DNA from: Micropterix aruncella
Taxonomy: Eukaryota; Arthropoda; Insecta; Lepidoptera; Micropterigidae
Direction: 5' to 3'
DNA: 64,000 nt
Assembly (NCBI GenBank): GCA_944548615.1
Contig: OX155960.1
Span: forward strand, 28,738,056-28,802,055
How positions within the stretch are numbered: the stretch's first letter is position 1; each line of letters begins with the position of its first letter. Positions 24,424 through 35,984 of the stretch are shown piece after piece. The position numbers and the translations under genes were made by a program. A model generated the notes under the pieces. That model did no database searches. It was not told where the DNA came from and worked only from the letters and a program-made list of their open reading frames with translations.

Positions 24424-24690
24424 GGGGACTGGCATAGTGGTTAGGTCGCCTGATCTTACATTGTAAGGTTCCGGGTTCGTTTCCCGGCTGGTTCGCCATT
24501 TTCCGTTGTGTTAACGGAATTGAATTTCAATTATGTCGATCGAATATAATAACAAGACACACACTTACACGCATGCATACCAACATATAAACAATTCACA
24601 ATATGGTTGGTTGTACGATATTGTCGTATGACAATAAATCAGACCTTTGTGAAATTTCACAATGAAGAGTAGAAAGAAACAAACAATAAT
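24424..24690 (+). mobile_element. tRNA-derived SINE, full-length-looking copy
   Basis: Head ggactggcatagtggttagg (A-box-like), then cctgatcttacattgtaagg and ccgggttcgtttcccggc (B-box). The body has taacggaattgaatttcaat, tcgatcgaat and acttacacgcatgcat, with an a-rich tail aagaaacaaacaat. It does not fold as a functional tRNA; the A and B boxes would drive Pol III transcription of the element. Confidence 0.8.
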
Positions 24691-24851
24691 GTGCATGATA
24701 AGTCTGTTACATCGACTTTGTTTAAAAATATATAGGTATCGAAATCACATGTGTTATAAAGGACTGATACTGCTGTACCTTGGAATACTCAGTGATATTA
24801 TTTAGAATTAAATACTTTTCACTATTTATCAAACAACATATTATAATTGTA

Positions 24852-25508
24852 TCTGTATATATAAAAATGAATCGCCGTGCGTTAGTCTCGCTAGATCTCG
24901 GAAATGACTCGACCGATTTGAAATATTTTTTTTTAATTTTGTTTGCCTCGATTCAAGGGTGGTTTACAAAAAAAATATTTAGGAAAAACTCAAAGAAACA
25001 ACTGAAAATAGAAAAAATCGAATTGGTCATTTTGGGAAATAGGCCAATTTCAATAAATGCGTTCGCGGCGATCCTATTGTTTGACAGCTGCGCTATCCAT
25101 AACTGTTATTCATTCCGTACGATTGTGTAAAATTTCAAAAAGTCGAAAAGTCGAAAAAGTCAAAAAAGTCAAGAGTCTAAAAAGTAAAAAAGTCGAAAAA
25201 GTAAAAAAAGTCGAAAACGACGAAAAAGTCGAAAAGTCAGAAAAGTCGATTAAGTCAAAAAAGTCAAAAAAGTCAAAAAAGTCGAAAATGTCAAAAAAGT
25301 CCAAAAAGTCGAAAAATGCAAAAAAGTCGAAAAAGCATTTATATGTCATCATGTAAATTAAATACATTGAATTTATTTTATATACAAACGACTTTCATTT
25401 AATCACCAAACGAAACTCAAACCGTACATGATTCGGCCATATTATAGATTTCAATGAATCGACTTTGGAAGGTTGATTAGGTGGTACGAAGTTCACCGGG
25501 TCATCTAG
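24852..25508 (+). mobile_element. Non-autonomous Helitron
   Basis: Begins A|TCTGTATATATAAAAATGAA and ends GGGTCATCTAG|T, the 5'-TC / CTRR-3' termini of Helitrons inserted between A and T. The 5' segment (gccgtgcgttagtctcgcta) and the end (ttcaccgggtcatctag) match the usual lepidopteran type. A short stem (ggtg...cacc) precedes the 3' end. The interior carries a simple-repeat expansion. Confidence 0.8.
25136..25340. repeat. AAAAAGTC-type simple repeat inside the Helitron
   Basis: About 200 bp of aaaaagtcgaaaaagtcaaa-like units with an irregular 7-10 bp period. Lys/Ser-rich and Phe/Asp-rich frames on the two strands are artefacts of the repeat. Confidence 0.9.
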
Positions 25509-25653
25509 TTAACAATATATCATAATTTAAAAAAACCTTCCAAAAAATACGGAAAATATTTCAAATTAAGCGATGGTCATATGTACCGAAGTTGTTTGTT
25601 GTACCTTGAATATATAAATTATTATTATAATTTAAATCATTTAGAAACTATAT

Positions 25654-25884
25654 AAAATCGAAGACTATCGCGGTTGTTTGACATTATAAATAGGATAGAA
25701 AACGAATTTACCGCGTGAAATTTGTAGCACCCGACGTTTCGGTGACGTTGCAGCCGCCGTTATCCAGGGTAGACTGTCTAGACTGTCAGGGTAGACTGTC
25801 TACCCTGGACAACGGCGGCTGCAACGTCACCGAAACGTCGGGTGCTACAAATTTCACGCGGTAAATTCGTTTTCTATCCTATTT
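25654..25884 (+). mobile_element. Fold-back element copy 3 (231 bp, 88 bp arms)
   Basis: Tag 25654-25685 (aaaatcgaagactatcgcgg...), then arms 25686-25773 and 25799-25886 around a spacer that repeats gtagactgtc. Flanked by atttagaaactatat (25639-25653 and 25885-25899), a 13-15 bp duplication depending on how the last bases are assigned. The outer end is the same as in copies 1 and 2, while the fold point differs. Confidence 0.82.
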
Positions 25885-26001
25885 ATTTAGAAACTATATC
25901 ATTACCTAATGGAGATTAGAAATAATGCAGACATGTTAAGCATATGGGACGTTTTTATTCACAGTTCTGGTGTGCTGGTGTTCTGCAACACCTGAGCCCC
26001 C

Positions 26002-26320
26002 AGTGGGCCCGATTGCGTTTCTTCATTAACTAAAATAGGAACTTAATTCAACCGAACGAGACAAAGCGATACGTTAGAACGGAATATGAAATCAACCATC
26101 GTCGATTTTCCCGCACCAAAACTACCTGACGAACGTATAATAGACTCCCGAATAAGTTTGGACACATTTCGTGCGCTATTAGATTTAGCTGCTTTATCTT
26201 CGGTGGGTAGTTTTAATGCGCAAAAGTGACAACCGTTCATTTCACGTTCTGCTCTGACGTACTGCTCTGTCTGGTTCACATGGACTAATTTCCGATTTTA
26301 GTTCAAGAGAAACGCAATCG
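26002..26320. mobile_element. MITE with ~70 bp imperfect inverted ends, copy A
   Basis: Left gggcccgattgcgtttcttc...ctaaaatagg...gacaaagcgatacg; the right end is inverted (gggctcgattgcgtttctct...ctaaaatcgg...gacagagcagtacg). A second copy lies at 48934-49175. The short minus-strand frame inside it is a by-product. No clean target duplication. Confidence 0.65.
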
Positions 26321-26800
26321 AGCCCAATATCAATTTAGATTTAGAAAGGCTCTCTGCTTGGTCAACAGGGACTGCAAATAAATCCCACTTAATATTGTTA
26401 CATAATTAATGGAACTAACACAGCGAGAACTAATGTCGCCAGTTCTAGATTCCCTAAAAATCAGTAAATTATTCATCAATTACTTTAGTTTCTTCGGCAC
26501 GAAACCTTGGCATTTATTTTGATTAAAATATTCGATTTGAAGATTATATTAGTGCTAAAAAAGGTATATAACGCATAGGCGTTATAACGCAAAGATCGCA
26601 AATATTATTGGCTGCAGCATATACTTACCCCCCCCCCCCCCCCCTGTCCCCCATCCTTATCCAGCCATTAATGTTGTATATACGAACGAGACTAAGCCCA
26701 TTTGAGGGTTGTACCCCATGCCTTCATACAATTCCTTTGACCCGCTATAGCATCAAAAACATATGGTCATGTTAAGTATGCTGGATTCCCTCAGGGTTCA
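26321..26800. other. Noncoding stretch with a C16 run
   Basis: A poly-C run at about 26629-26644 followed by tgtcccccatcc. No gene signal. Confidence 0.5.
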
Positions 26801-26804
26801 AAAC

Positions 26805-27410
26805 CTAGCAGTTACGGCGACATACTACCTGAGAAAAATATCTGAAATGGGCGGACCAGCGAAGAAATATGTGGGGTCAAATTTGTAGGTTTGACCAATA
26901 AAAATCCAGCGTTTATGAAGCGTCAGACAATTCCACGTGCGTATGCACCGACGAGCGGGCGGACACTAAACGTTTGATCTAAGCGCTGTCACAGTAAAAC
27001 TGTCTTTCCGCAGTATGGGTATATGGGTGCTAAAGGTAAAGCATATTTAGCGTAACTCTCAGAGCGCTCCCACGTTTTAATTAATTGTAATTCATTCAGT
27101 GCCTACATAAAAAATGTGGCTAAGCACGATGCTAGAGAATTAACCAGCCGATATAAATAAATTAAAATAAAATACACTCACCGCTTACATTATAGGAGTA
27201 AACGCGCCTGAAAATTTTCGAAATCAGATTAAAGCTTAAATGTCCAAGGCAATGAGCAACTTTTTTGAGTCTTATATAAAGAATTATAAATTGGTTCGTT
27301 ATCTAGGGATCACTAAAAAACTTTTTTAATTTAGTGCCTATATTTTTTTAAAATTCACGAAACGAAAGTTCATCAGATATGGTCGTCCACAGGTATCATG
27401 TTACCTTAAC
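26805..27410 (+). repeat. Diverged repeat family H, copy 1
   Basis: Aligns over ~560 bp, in inverse orientation, to 60870-61445. Shared segments include ggcgacat, accaataaaaatccagcgt, gcgtaactctcagagcgct, gtaaacgcgcctgaaa, ccaaggcaatgagcaac and atatggtcgt. A partial third piece of the last segment is at about 27660-27760. Type unknown; no coding frame. Confidence 0.65.
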
Positions 27411-28560
27411 TTCGATTATATGTAATTGTAATATAACTTCGATATGCCAACGGCCTAAATATGGTTGACCCTAAGAGATTGCCGTAGTGTGATAAGTCGG
27501 TCATTAAGCAACACTGTATTTTTTTAAAGGAATATTTTTTTAATATTATTATTTTCTAATCTGATCGACTAACCGATCTTTGGGCTGCATCTAAAATCGT
27601 CGTAAAGAGTAACTATTGCGTTGCCATCAGAGCCAGGCGAAGGCGCGCTGACCGAGCTGTCTAAATAATAAATTGGTTCCTTAGAAACTTTTATTTTTCA
27701 AAAAAATCATAAAACAAAAGTTCATCACGTCTGGTCGTTTCCAGGTATCAAGTAATGTTAATGCATTCATCATCTCAATATTAGTCTATGGCTACTGTTT
27801 ATGCCCCATGTCTATATAATTGCTCCACCTTACCGATGAGGTGACTCCTTAATATCAGGCTTTTTTGTCTGAGGATTCAGCTTATTTGCAGTATTTGTAT
27901 AGAGATCATGTAGCCCTTGTTTTCATATGAGTTTTAATGTGGTTCTTTCGTTTTTTAACGGGGGTTGGGTGCGTGATTCAGCTTCATTCATTTTTCTATA
28001 ATGTATATAATGTCTTTTCATTCACTTATTAACTGTAAATAAAACTTATTTTTATTATTATTAATAACAAACGCGTAGCTTTTAGTACTAATCTGTGCTG
28101 CCTGCCTAAATTAGAGAGGAATCTTCTGGTAATCAATGCCTCCGCAATTGATATTAATGGCGCTGTATAGAAACTTCAAAGTGGAACACTCTGTAAATCC
28201 GCAACCTCCCGGTTCATTTTCTCTGTTTGCGCCCATTGAGAAATTTCCAGAGTAGTTCATTCAGCGTTGAACAAACAAAACAAATGTCAGCGCTGAATGC
28301 CATTCAAAAAGCGCACTACGATTTTTACGTGGATATAGAAAGCAGAACGAAGGTGCTAGAGAAACCTATGGGCGGGCGATTCGAAACGAGCAACAGGTTT
28401 GGACGTCGAAACGTAAAAAAAACTTATTCTGATTATGTAATTGATTCTAATTGCGGTTGTTCTAACAATTACTCAGTCTATAAAAAAATCAAACTCCGAA
28501 AGAGATACAAGGGTGCACCTTTTTGAGAAAATAAAGGGTTAATTTCAGCATTTTACTATC
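27411..28560. other. Noncoding stretch with one unrecognised 99-codon frame
   Basis: The plus-strand frame at 28227-28526 lacks an ATG at its listed start (the first ATG is at 28284) and contains MSALNAIQKAHYDFYVDIES and GGRFETSNRFGRRNVKK. I cannot place it in a family. The rest is AT-rich with no supportable feature. Confidence 0.35.
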
Positions 28561-28568
28561 ATCCAATT

Positions 28569-29554
28569 CAGTGGCGTAACTAAGCCGGTGCAGCCGGTGC
28601 GGCGCACCGGGCACACAGTAGCTTGGGGGCCCAAAACGGAACTTCTATCTAGGGTCAACGCTCCATCCAACTCTGCTAAGAAGCTAAGGAAGCCGAAAAG
28701 ATGGACGTATCAAAAGTGACCGATGATTTTGCACAGTGCAAATCAAAACGAAACCCATTATATAAATATATTTGTTCAGATTTATTACAATACATGCAAT
28801 GTTGTAGATATGCAAAAAAATGGTACATTTGTATTGGGGTATATTTTATCTTACTTCTTCTACGATCAGTATCTTAATAGTAATAAAAACTCACATTATT
28901 GTTTTATTTCTCACCAACATTCAAAGATGGACACATTTAATTCAGTAATCAACTGAACTGTAAAGGTCGTATTAATATAGGAACAGACAATATAATTCTC
29001 CCGCAACAATGTATATGACCCCGCGTGTCACGCTGAAGTTCTTGGAAACTTATTCAGAATCATATTCGAGGCAATGCCCTAAACGAATACGCCGATTTAT
29101 TAAATAGCTGTAATATTAATATATAAAGTATCTAGCTAAAGAGTAATTACATCAGATAGACCATAATGAATGTATGTAAAGGGCTCCCTAGACGATCAAG
29201 CATGCTTGACAAGCATCGCATCACGGGCTGGGAGGCAATCGTAAACCGCAGGAAAAATGCAAGTAATTTTATAAAATATTTACCAAAATTTTTTGTAATT
29301 TATACCAGGGAGTCATTCGGCAATCAATTACCCCTAATTAATGTTTAAACCCTGGTATAAACTACAAAATTAGGCATTTATGGTAAATATTTTTAAAAAA
29401 TATTTGCATTTTTCCTGCGGTTTTCGATCCCTTCCCAGCCCGCGACGCGATGCTTGTCAAGCATGCTTGATCGTCTAGGGAGCCCTTTAGTAAGTGGGGG
29501 AGGGGTCATTTGTTCAATTTTGCAACAGGCCTATTTTGTATAGTTACGCCACTG
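28569..29554. mobile_element. hAT-type MITE (986 bp) holding a second MITE
   Basis: Ends cagtggcgtaacta / tagttacgccactg, flanked by atccaatt (28561-28568) and attcaatt (29555-29562), an 8 bp duplication with one change. GC-rich ggcgcaccgggc near the left end is usual in this group. A mariner-type hairpin MITE has inserted at 29179. No transposase. Confidence 0.85.
29179..29487. mobile_element. Hairpin MITE, Tc1/mariner type, nested
   Basis: Almost entirely palindromic: ~135 bp arms starting aagggctccctagacgatca, with a ~40 bp centre, flanked by TA (29177-29178, 29488-29489). A truncated relative lies at 58141-58380. Confidence 0.85.
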
Positions 29555-29562
29555 ATTCAATT

Positions 29563-30540
29563 TATCATTAAATGTGTGAATATTCGAGAAGACAACGCAG
29601 CTTTTCATTAGCTAATTAAAACTTAACAAATAACAAAATACTTCTTCCAGACTCAAAAGTTTGTTTCAAAAATCGAAATACATGCCTCTGTACTTGTTTT
29701 CAACGTACCTTCTATGTTCAGAATGAAAATATAAGCACTAGCCATCATACATTTAGTTACAGAAAAAATATTATCAATAAATGATACAATTGAACCCCCT
29801 CTCCACAGGTTTACTTTTCTACTTTAAATGCAAAATTTTCCAATAAGTGTTTAATACTCAAAAAAAAATGCGGTGTGTAATATTCTAAAAAACTCCTCCC
29901 AGAGGTTTAAATAAAGGGCGCATTAAGAGAAATAAGATTGAAGAGGTGAGAGAATAAGGAACCACCATTTCAAAGTCCTATATTTAAGTCTTATCTTGCC
30001 CCCAATTTTTACCACAGCCTACCTAACACTGAACATTAAAGATATTAAAATTTCATATATATTTAAAAATAGATTGAGTGCACGCCTTCTAAATTGTTGG
30101 ACTTAAATAAATATTTAAAATAAAATGATAGTTATAAAGAAAAATAATAATGTTAAATAAGTACAATTTTAAATAAAGTGTCCTCGTATTTCAATATTAT
30201 CCCTGTGTATATTTTTTATTGTTTTTTCCAGTACTTTTATTTTATTGTCATATATACTCTGATTATATTCTGGATTATCCTCGTCGAGTTTATAAGTTTT
30301 ACTCTATTTGACTATTATTGTATTTTTTATTATTATTTATGCGATTGTTTATTGATAACTTTGTTTCTAAATTTTAAGGTAAGTTTAAGTTAATTTTATT
30401 ACAATTAAGTTCGATAATGTTTAATAGATTTCTCAAGATGATAATAATTCAATTAAATTGTCTTCCCTAGAATAGGCGGTAGCCTAGATACGTTTTGACT
30501 ATTGTAAGTAAAAACTGTTTTAAATTTGAAAATGAATAAT
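29563..30540. other. AT-rich stretch without features
   Basis: Stops in all frames, several A/T runs; no repeat ends found. Confidence 0.6.
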
Positions 30541-30689
30541 TTAATTTGAAATATGAAATTTCAATATATGCAAAGTTTTTCCAGGTGTTTTGGCCATCTA
30601 AAACAATAAATTTAAAACTTTTCCGCAGAGGAGGGCAGCTTCTTCTTCTATATTCTGAAATCTTTACAAGTCCAACTTGTTACACTCTC

Positions 30690-31015
30690 TTTGCCAATAT
30701 ACGAGTGGCGAAGAGGAAAAGGACGTGCGGGCGAATGAATGAGCGAGCTGGCGATTGTTTGCATTGGCTATTTGACTTTTCCACGCTCCATACTATTATT
30801 CCAAGCAACCACGAGCCAATTGACGCGTTCACGTAGTGCTGCCAAGTGCCGGACGAGTGCGTGCCTCAACAAAAGTCGACTTTGCGCCGCCGCCGCCGCC
30901 GCAACAATCGCGCGATTGTTTCCATTCAACAGGGTCCGGTCGTCAAAGCGAAACCTACTATTGAACACAGTACCACTACTAGGTAAGCGTGGAGTTACCT
31001 GGAAGATACGACAGT
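30690..31015. promoter_or_regulatory. CpG-rich block, possible promoter or first exon
   Basis: Sequence around gccgccgccgccgccgcaac (30886-30905) and gacgtgcgggcg stands out from AT-rich flanks. A good splice-donor-like actactag|gtaagcg occurs at about 30982. Frames are open on both strands because of composition, so no protein is proposed. The promoter role is inference. Confidence 0.3.
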
Positions 31016-31079
31016 AAAGTTGTGTGCCAGGCTTCTTGTTCAACCTCAGTCGGCGTGTGTAGTCTTTCATTTGATATTT

Positions 31080-31640
31080 AATCTTATAAGCAGCGGCGCC
31101 GATTCCATTGGGTTAGAGCTCCGCGAAACGATATTTCAATCTATTGCCTTGTCTGACGGAAAGAAACGCTGACCCTACAGGGCTTCAAACGGTCAACAGT
31201 GGCGGCACCAACCTTAAAAGGTCTGGTTGATCATTTCCAAATTTCGTCTTGATGAAGCGACATAGCTTTTCTAGGTATTGGCAATATAAAAAGCGCGATA
31301 ATTTATTCGCATTCTTCTATTCTACCTATGATTTTAAACCCATTTCGTTTATTTAAAACTATCAACTTAATTTTCTGCCCATCATTTTAAAATTGTAATT
31401 ATTAAACTCGTAAACCACTAGAAATATAAACCACATTGAGAATTACAACAATTACAACAAAGTTAGGTTAGGTATTAAAAATATTCTCATACACTTTTGT
31501 TTTCGAATCGAATTTTAGGGGGTCGGAGTAAAAATTCGATATAAGCGGGAATTCGTTATAAGCGGGAAACGTCTGTTTTTGCTTGCAAAAGCCAGAAAAT
31601 GAGTAAAAATCAAAGATCTTGGAAATAAATTTCTTCACAC
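31080..31640. other. Noncoding stretch
   Basis: Contains a short imperfect direct repeat attcgatataagcgggaatt / cgttataagcgggaaa at 31533-31570. No gene. Confidence 0.5.
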
Positions 31641-31648
31641 TACTAGCC

Positions 31649-32738
31649 CAAGGGCGGTCCTAGCCTTACATTTGGGGGGGGGGGGGGGGGCGGGTCGCCG
31701 TTATGGACTTAAAGTTTTTTGATCAGACCAATACCAAGTCCTAATCTAAAAACTCAGATTGATCAATATTGAATTACTTATCAGGTTTTTAATCCTTCAG
31801 GTTAAAATTAATTGAAACATTAAATAGTAAATCAATTATTTAATATGTAAAATAAAGACGAGAATTACAATATAAACTCTAACTTGGTCTTTGAACCCTT
31901 TGAATATCTTGTAATCACAGCATCCACATCAATATCAATGTCCCTGTGAATGTTTAGGAGAGCTAGACCGACAAGTCGTTCTTCTCCCATGGATGCTCGG
32001 AGCCAACTTTTAACGCGACGCAGAGTTGGAAAGCTCCGTTCTCCAGTGGCAACACTTACTGGCAATGTCGCAAGAATCCGAAGCAGGCAGTTGATGGATG
32101 GGTACAAGTCATTGTCACATTGTTCAATTATTTGCATCAGACAAGTGTGAACGGCTTGTTATGGGGCAGATTGTGACAGTCGCTTCCACGTAGCTACCCA
32201 CAATTGATATTCTGCAACAACAGACGAAACTGGTACTCCCAAAAGTCCACTGTAAGCATCGGCTACCTCTCGTAAAACTTGTATGTCGTCATCACTGTAA
32301 GAGGTTCGTGGCAAGAGCACATTCAAATTGAAAGTTTCATTATGTCTGGAGACAGGCGATCTTTCAAATCAATTATGACACTGTCTAACAATGGCACATA
32401 CTTTTACTGATTACTCTGCGGAAGTAATCCTAGGTAGAGTTAGCCGGGACATTTGCACGCTGCGTTTGACGAGATACTGTTCTCGGCATCTTAATAACAC
32501 TGTCCAATTCTGATGCTACCTCAGTAATTTCTGAATAAAGTTGACTAAATATTGTCTTCGCATTTAGACTCTTGTCGATTTGTAAATAAAATTTAAAGTT
32601 CCCCTTTAATATACAATAATTTATTTATGGAAACAAGTGTATTTGCATAAGGGGCTTATTATAAGCCATCTATATTTAAGATTTTGGGGGGGAGTCATGA
32701 CCCCCTTGACCCCCCCCCCCCCCCTGGGACCGCCCTTG
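31649..32738 (-). mobile_element. hAT transposon relic (1090 bp) with perfect target duplication
   Basis: Ends caagggcggtcc / ggaccgcccttg, flanked by the perfect 8 bp duplication tactagcc (31641-31648 and 32739-32746). Just inside each end is a long G or C run (31673-31691 and 32711-32724). It carries the C-terminal third of a hAT transposase; the rest was deleted internally. Confidence 0.93.
31865..32590 (-). pseudogene. C-terminal part of a hAT transposase (ZMYM1-like), dimerisation domain
   Basis: The last 90 codons (32137-31865) read YPSINCLLRILATLPVSVAT then GERSFPTLRRVKSWLRASMG and LALLNIHRD, the hAT dimerisation domain. Upstream, in shifted frames, are LLPRTSYSDDDIQVLREV (~32270) and PRTVSRQTQRANVPA (~32470), familiar from ZMYM1-like hAT proteins. 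Stops and frameshifts separate them; zinc finger and catalytic N-terminus are absent. Confidence 0.85.
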
Positions 32739-32749
32739 TACTAGCCGCA

Positions 32750-34979
32750 CAGTCTCTCAATAGAGGACACTAAGATTACGGTTGAAATGCATTTTTAATA
32801 ATTATTATGATCAAATACAAACACATTTTCAGATATATTTCTTGTTTGCGTCTCATATCATTTTGAACTTGCAAATTTACGATATATTCAGGATGCTGGA
32901 CAAAGTAGAGGATCTGACCATCTCTGCAGGTACCCAACACCTTAAGTACCTACTCACAAGTACTCTCTGTCACACATACCCATTAATACACGCACACACA
33001 CAGCTATTTTCCAGAAATGAATGTTTGTATTCCCAGCATCTCGGCGACAGCGACAGTTCAGTGACAAATCTAATGTCACGACTTGCAAAATGCTTTCCAT
33101 AATAATTCGTATAGCTCTACTGATACCGACGTTACCAACAACGCTATTGACGTGTTATCAAGTTAAAACTAATCGAAAATTACATAAAGTGTGCAATTTC
33201 CCAGGAACGGTTATAGACACGGAGCAGGTTAGCTGCTCCGTGGTTATAGAGTATACCAATTTCTGTTGTCGAAAGTGAGACTGCAAAATGTTAATTTTTA
33301 TGAAGCCATTGACTCATTCATCGAACAGAAAGAGAGAAAAAATAACTTTTTTACGACATGTTTACTATTGTTTACATATTGTTTACATTCGAGTTTACAA
33401 TTAATTTTAGAATAGCCCAAAATTCTGCCAGTCAAAATGAAATGAATTGCAATAAATTATACCATTATGAAAGGGGTCTGCATGTAGTCATCTTTGCCTC
33501 TCCTTGATCATAAACCAGATCCGGGGCGGCTACTGGCCAATATGCACGACGTGAGAATTTTTTGTTAAAAGTCAGTGTTTTCACTTCAAGATTTACTTGA
33601 AGTTGCCAAATTTATCAAACTGCTCAGCATCGTACCTGTACAAAGACGCCTTCTAAAGAGGTCCTTCAGCGGCCTCCGGCACCTCAAGACGTATGTACCC
33701 ACTTGAAATCTGCGATGGGGCAGGGTAGTCAACAATATTGATATCCTTAAAACCCATCAAATAATACTGCATTGATGTTTTGAGCTTGAGACCTCTCGTC
33801 AAGAAAGCCTATTAAAGCAATCCAGCTCGCGTGTATGTATGATTTGTCAACAGAAGATTGCTTCGGCCTTTTTCCTTCACAGTGTAATATTTATACTCAA
33901 CATATTTATTAAAACTCAAGTCAATACTTTTTGTCTAAACTAAAGTTGTCTTTCATTCATTATTTTTTAAGACTGAGAAAAACTTTTGCCTATCAAACTC
34001 AATGCGGAAAGGTTACTTTATCACAAAAACATTGTTGAGAAACTGATATGCATGTTCCAAAATGTTCGACTTTTAAAGGAACTGAAAATCTTCCATAAAT
34101 TTATTAACCCTCTAAAAATTTGCCTGCGGCGCAGAGCGGGGACCATTCATCTTTTCCTCTTTCCCCCAGAATAGGACGCAACCCCCCCCCCCCCCCCCTA
34201 TGCTTCTGACAAGTCAGTGCTCCGCGTATTATGAAGTATCATGGAAAAGCCAATTATTCAAATTACATTCAAGTGCTTTTATCACGAAATGTCATAATAT
34301 GGATAGGTATTTCTTTTATTTGTCTGAATATCCTAAAATCTTTAACATACGAACGGAACAGATGTCACAGCAACTTCTATACTTCTGTATTGATTGCATC
34401 CTCAAAAAAAAACTTTACACTTCATCAATGGATAAGAGACATATTTTTAAAAACCATTTTAATGGGTATATCCTCTGAACTATTTGCATGATCACAATAC
34501 TAATATACTTCGTAGTTACTATTACTACGTTAGTAGCTTCAGGGTAATACAATGACACATTTCATATTATTATCACATAATACATAGATGTCACTAAAAA
34601 TATTTCACGGTTTATTTCATAAAAAGAAGTTTGATATTCAGACTTTGCATACTGATCAACTGTGACACTGACGAATGGTCAGCATAAATCGCGTTTAACT
34701 TACCTTTTCCCAATTCCTTAATAATTTGTTTAATGCAAATTAGAAACAAAATCCTAACTTTTAGGAATTCCTCAATTCAGTCAACCTATCACATAAAAGC
34801 GAATGAGGTATTAACGATATAAATTATGTCAATGATATTCAGTGACATGTATTTACACAATTTGAATGCATAATATATGTTACGGAAGATGACATCGTTA
34901 GGTGCAATTGAAAGAAGTAAGAATATTTAATTTTCTAGAGCATCTTATTAGGCATATTATTGAACCGGAACGACCTACA
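32750..34979. other. Noncoding stretch
   Basis: Several short frames without motifs. A C17-18 run is at about 34181-34198. An acacgcacacacacag microsatellite is near 32988. No supportable gene. Confidence 0.5.
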
Positions 34980-35660
34980 CATAAGACCTGTTACAACGGC
35001 GAACCCGCCACCCCAGGAAGGTATAACGGTATTTATCGTTCGTTTAACCTAGAGTGAACGTAGAGACTTAGTGACAACACAGTCCACCATCTAACTACGC
35101 CAAATCGCCCGTGAGAGTCCAACGCCTTACCTAGAGGCAATGGGAAGTGAAACCAGCGGGCCGACCTTGCGCCCTCACTACCAGTTAAGCAGATTTCTCC
35201 GTCCTCCGATCTGGTAAGGGATCCGAGATCACGTGTGCCTCTACCTGACTTATGCGATTATTCAGTTTGAATATTAACGAACCGATGTGCCCTTTGCCTG
35301 TCATGGTCACTCGGGATGCCAACGGATCGATTCAAGGATATAAGGCGCCAGGTTGACAACCCCCCCTCTTCTGTAATAAGAAACATACTTCTTTAAACCC
35401 CCTGGATATTATCCGGATGAGCATTCAATATCTAGCAAACCGGACAGTTCACCGATCGACCAGCTCTGCCCGAGGTATTCCCCCGAATCCGCGATCTTCT
35501 TGATCCCAACCGCCTCCGACTGCAGGATTACATCCGTGGCAGAAACACCTTGACGGGGTAAACCTTTCTACGAGGAGGCTACCATATGGGAGTTCAAACG
35601 TGAGTTGGGTAAGCCAGATGACATAGAGTTTGGCCAACACTACCCAAGCTGCGCGGAACC
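34980..35660 (-). repeat. GC-rich interspersed repeat, copy G2 (diverged)
   Basis: Minus-strand copy: ggcgggttcgccgttgtaac (the terminal stem-loop, slightly altered) at 34995-35015, then gcgtagttagatgg... and ctttggacg-like blocks in the order of copy G1. The distal half (35240-35660) is more diverged. Confidence 0.55.
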
Positions 35661-35984
35661 ATTAGCAACCCGGAACGATCTACAGCAAATATACGTTGCA
35701 CTCACCAGGAACTACGTGACTGCCCTATTCGTTGTATAATAGGGTTCTATGATAATTATTTTAATGGCCATAATATTTAAACATTAATTAAATAATATAC
35801 AGGTGACTAGAAATCCGGATCAAGGAAAAACTGGCTTTTGAATCTACAAGATAATCTACAAGAATAATTCCACCAGACTTCTGAGACATCTAATTATGTC
35901 AGACATTATTAAAAAATCTGATTTAAACAAATAATTGGATATCCTTATGTATAGCTTTGGACATATACATATAATGTTTATAAT
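35661..35984. other. Noncoding gap
   Basis: AT-rich; no signal beyond the ends of the neighbouring repeats. Confidence 0.5.

Noticed and set aside
24424..24495. tRNA gene
   Set aside because: A and B boxes are present but the cloverleaf does not close; it is the head of a SINE, repeated at 23630-23695 and 46105-46172.
25057..25367. Lys/Ser-rich and Phe/Asp-rich frames on opposite strands
   Set aside because: Artefacts of the AAAAAGTC simple repeat.
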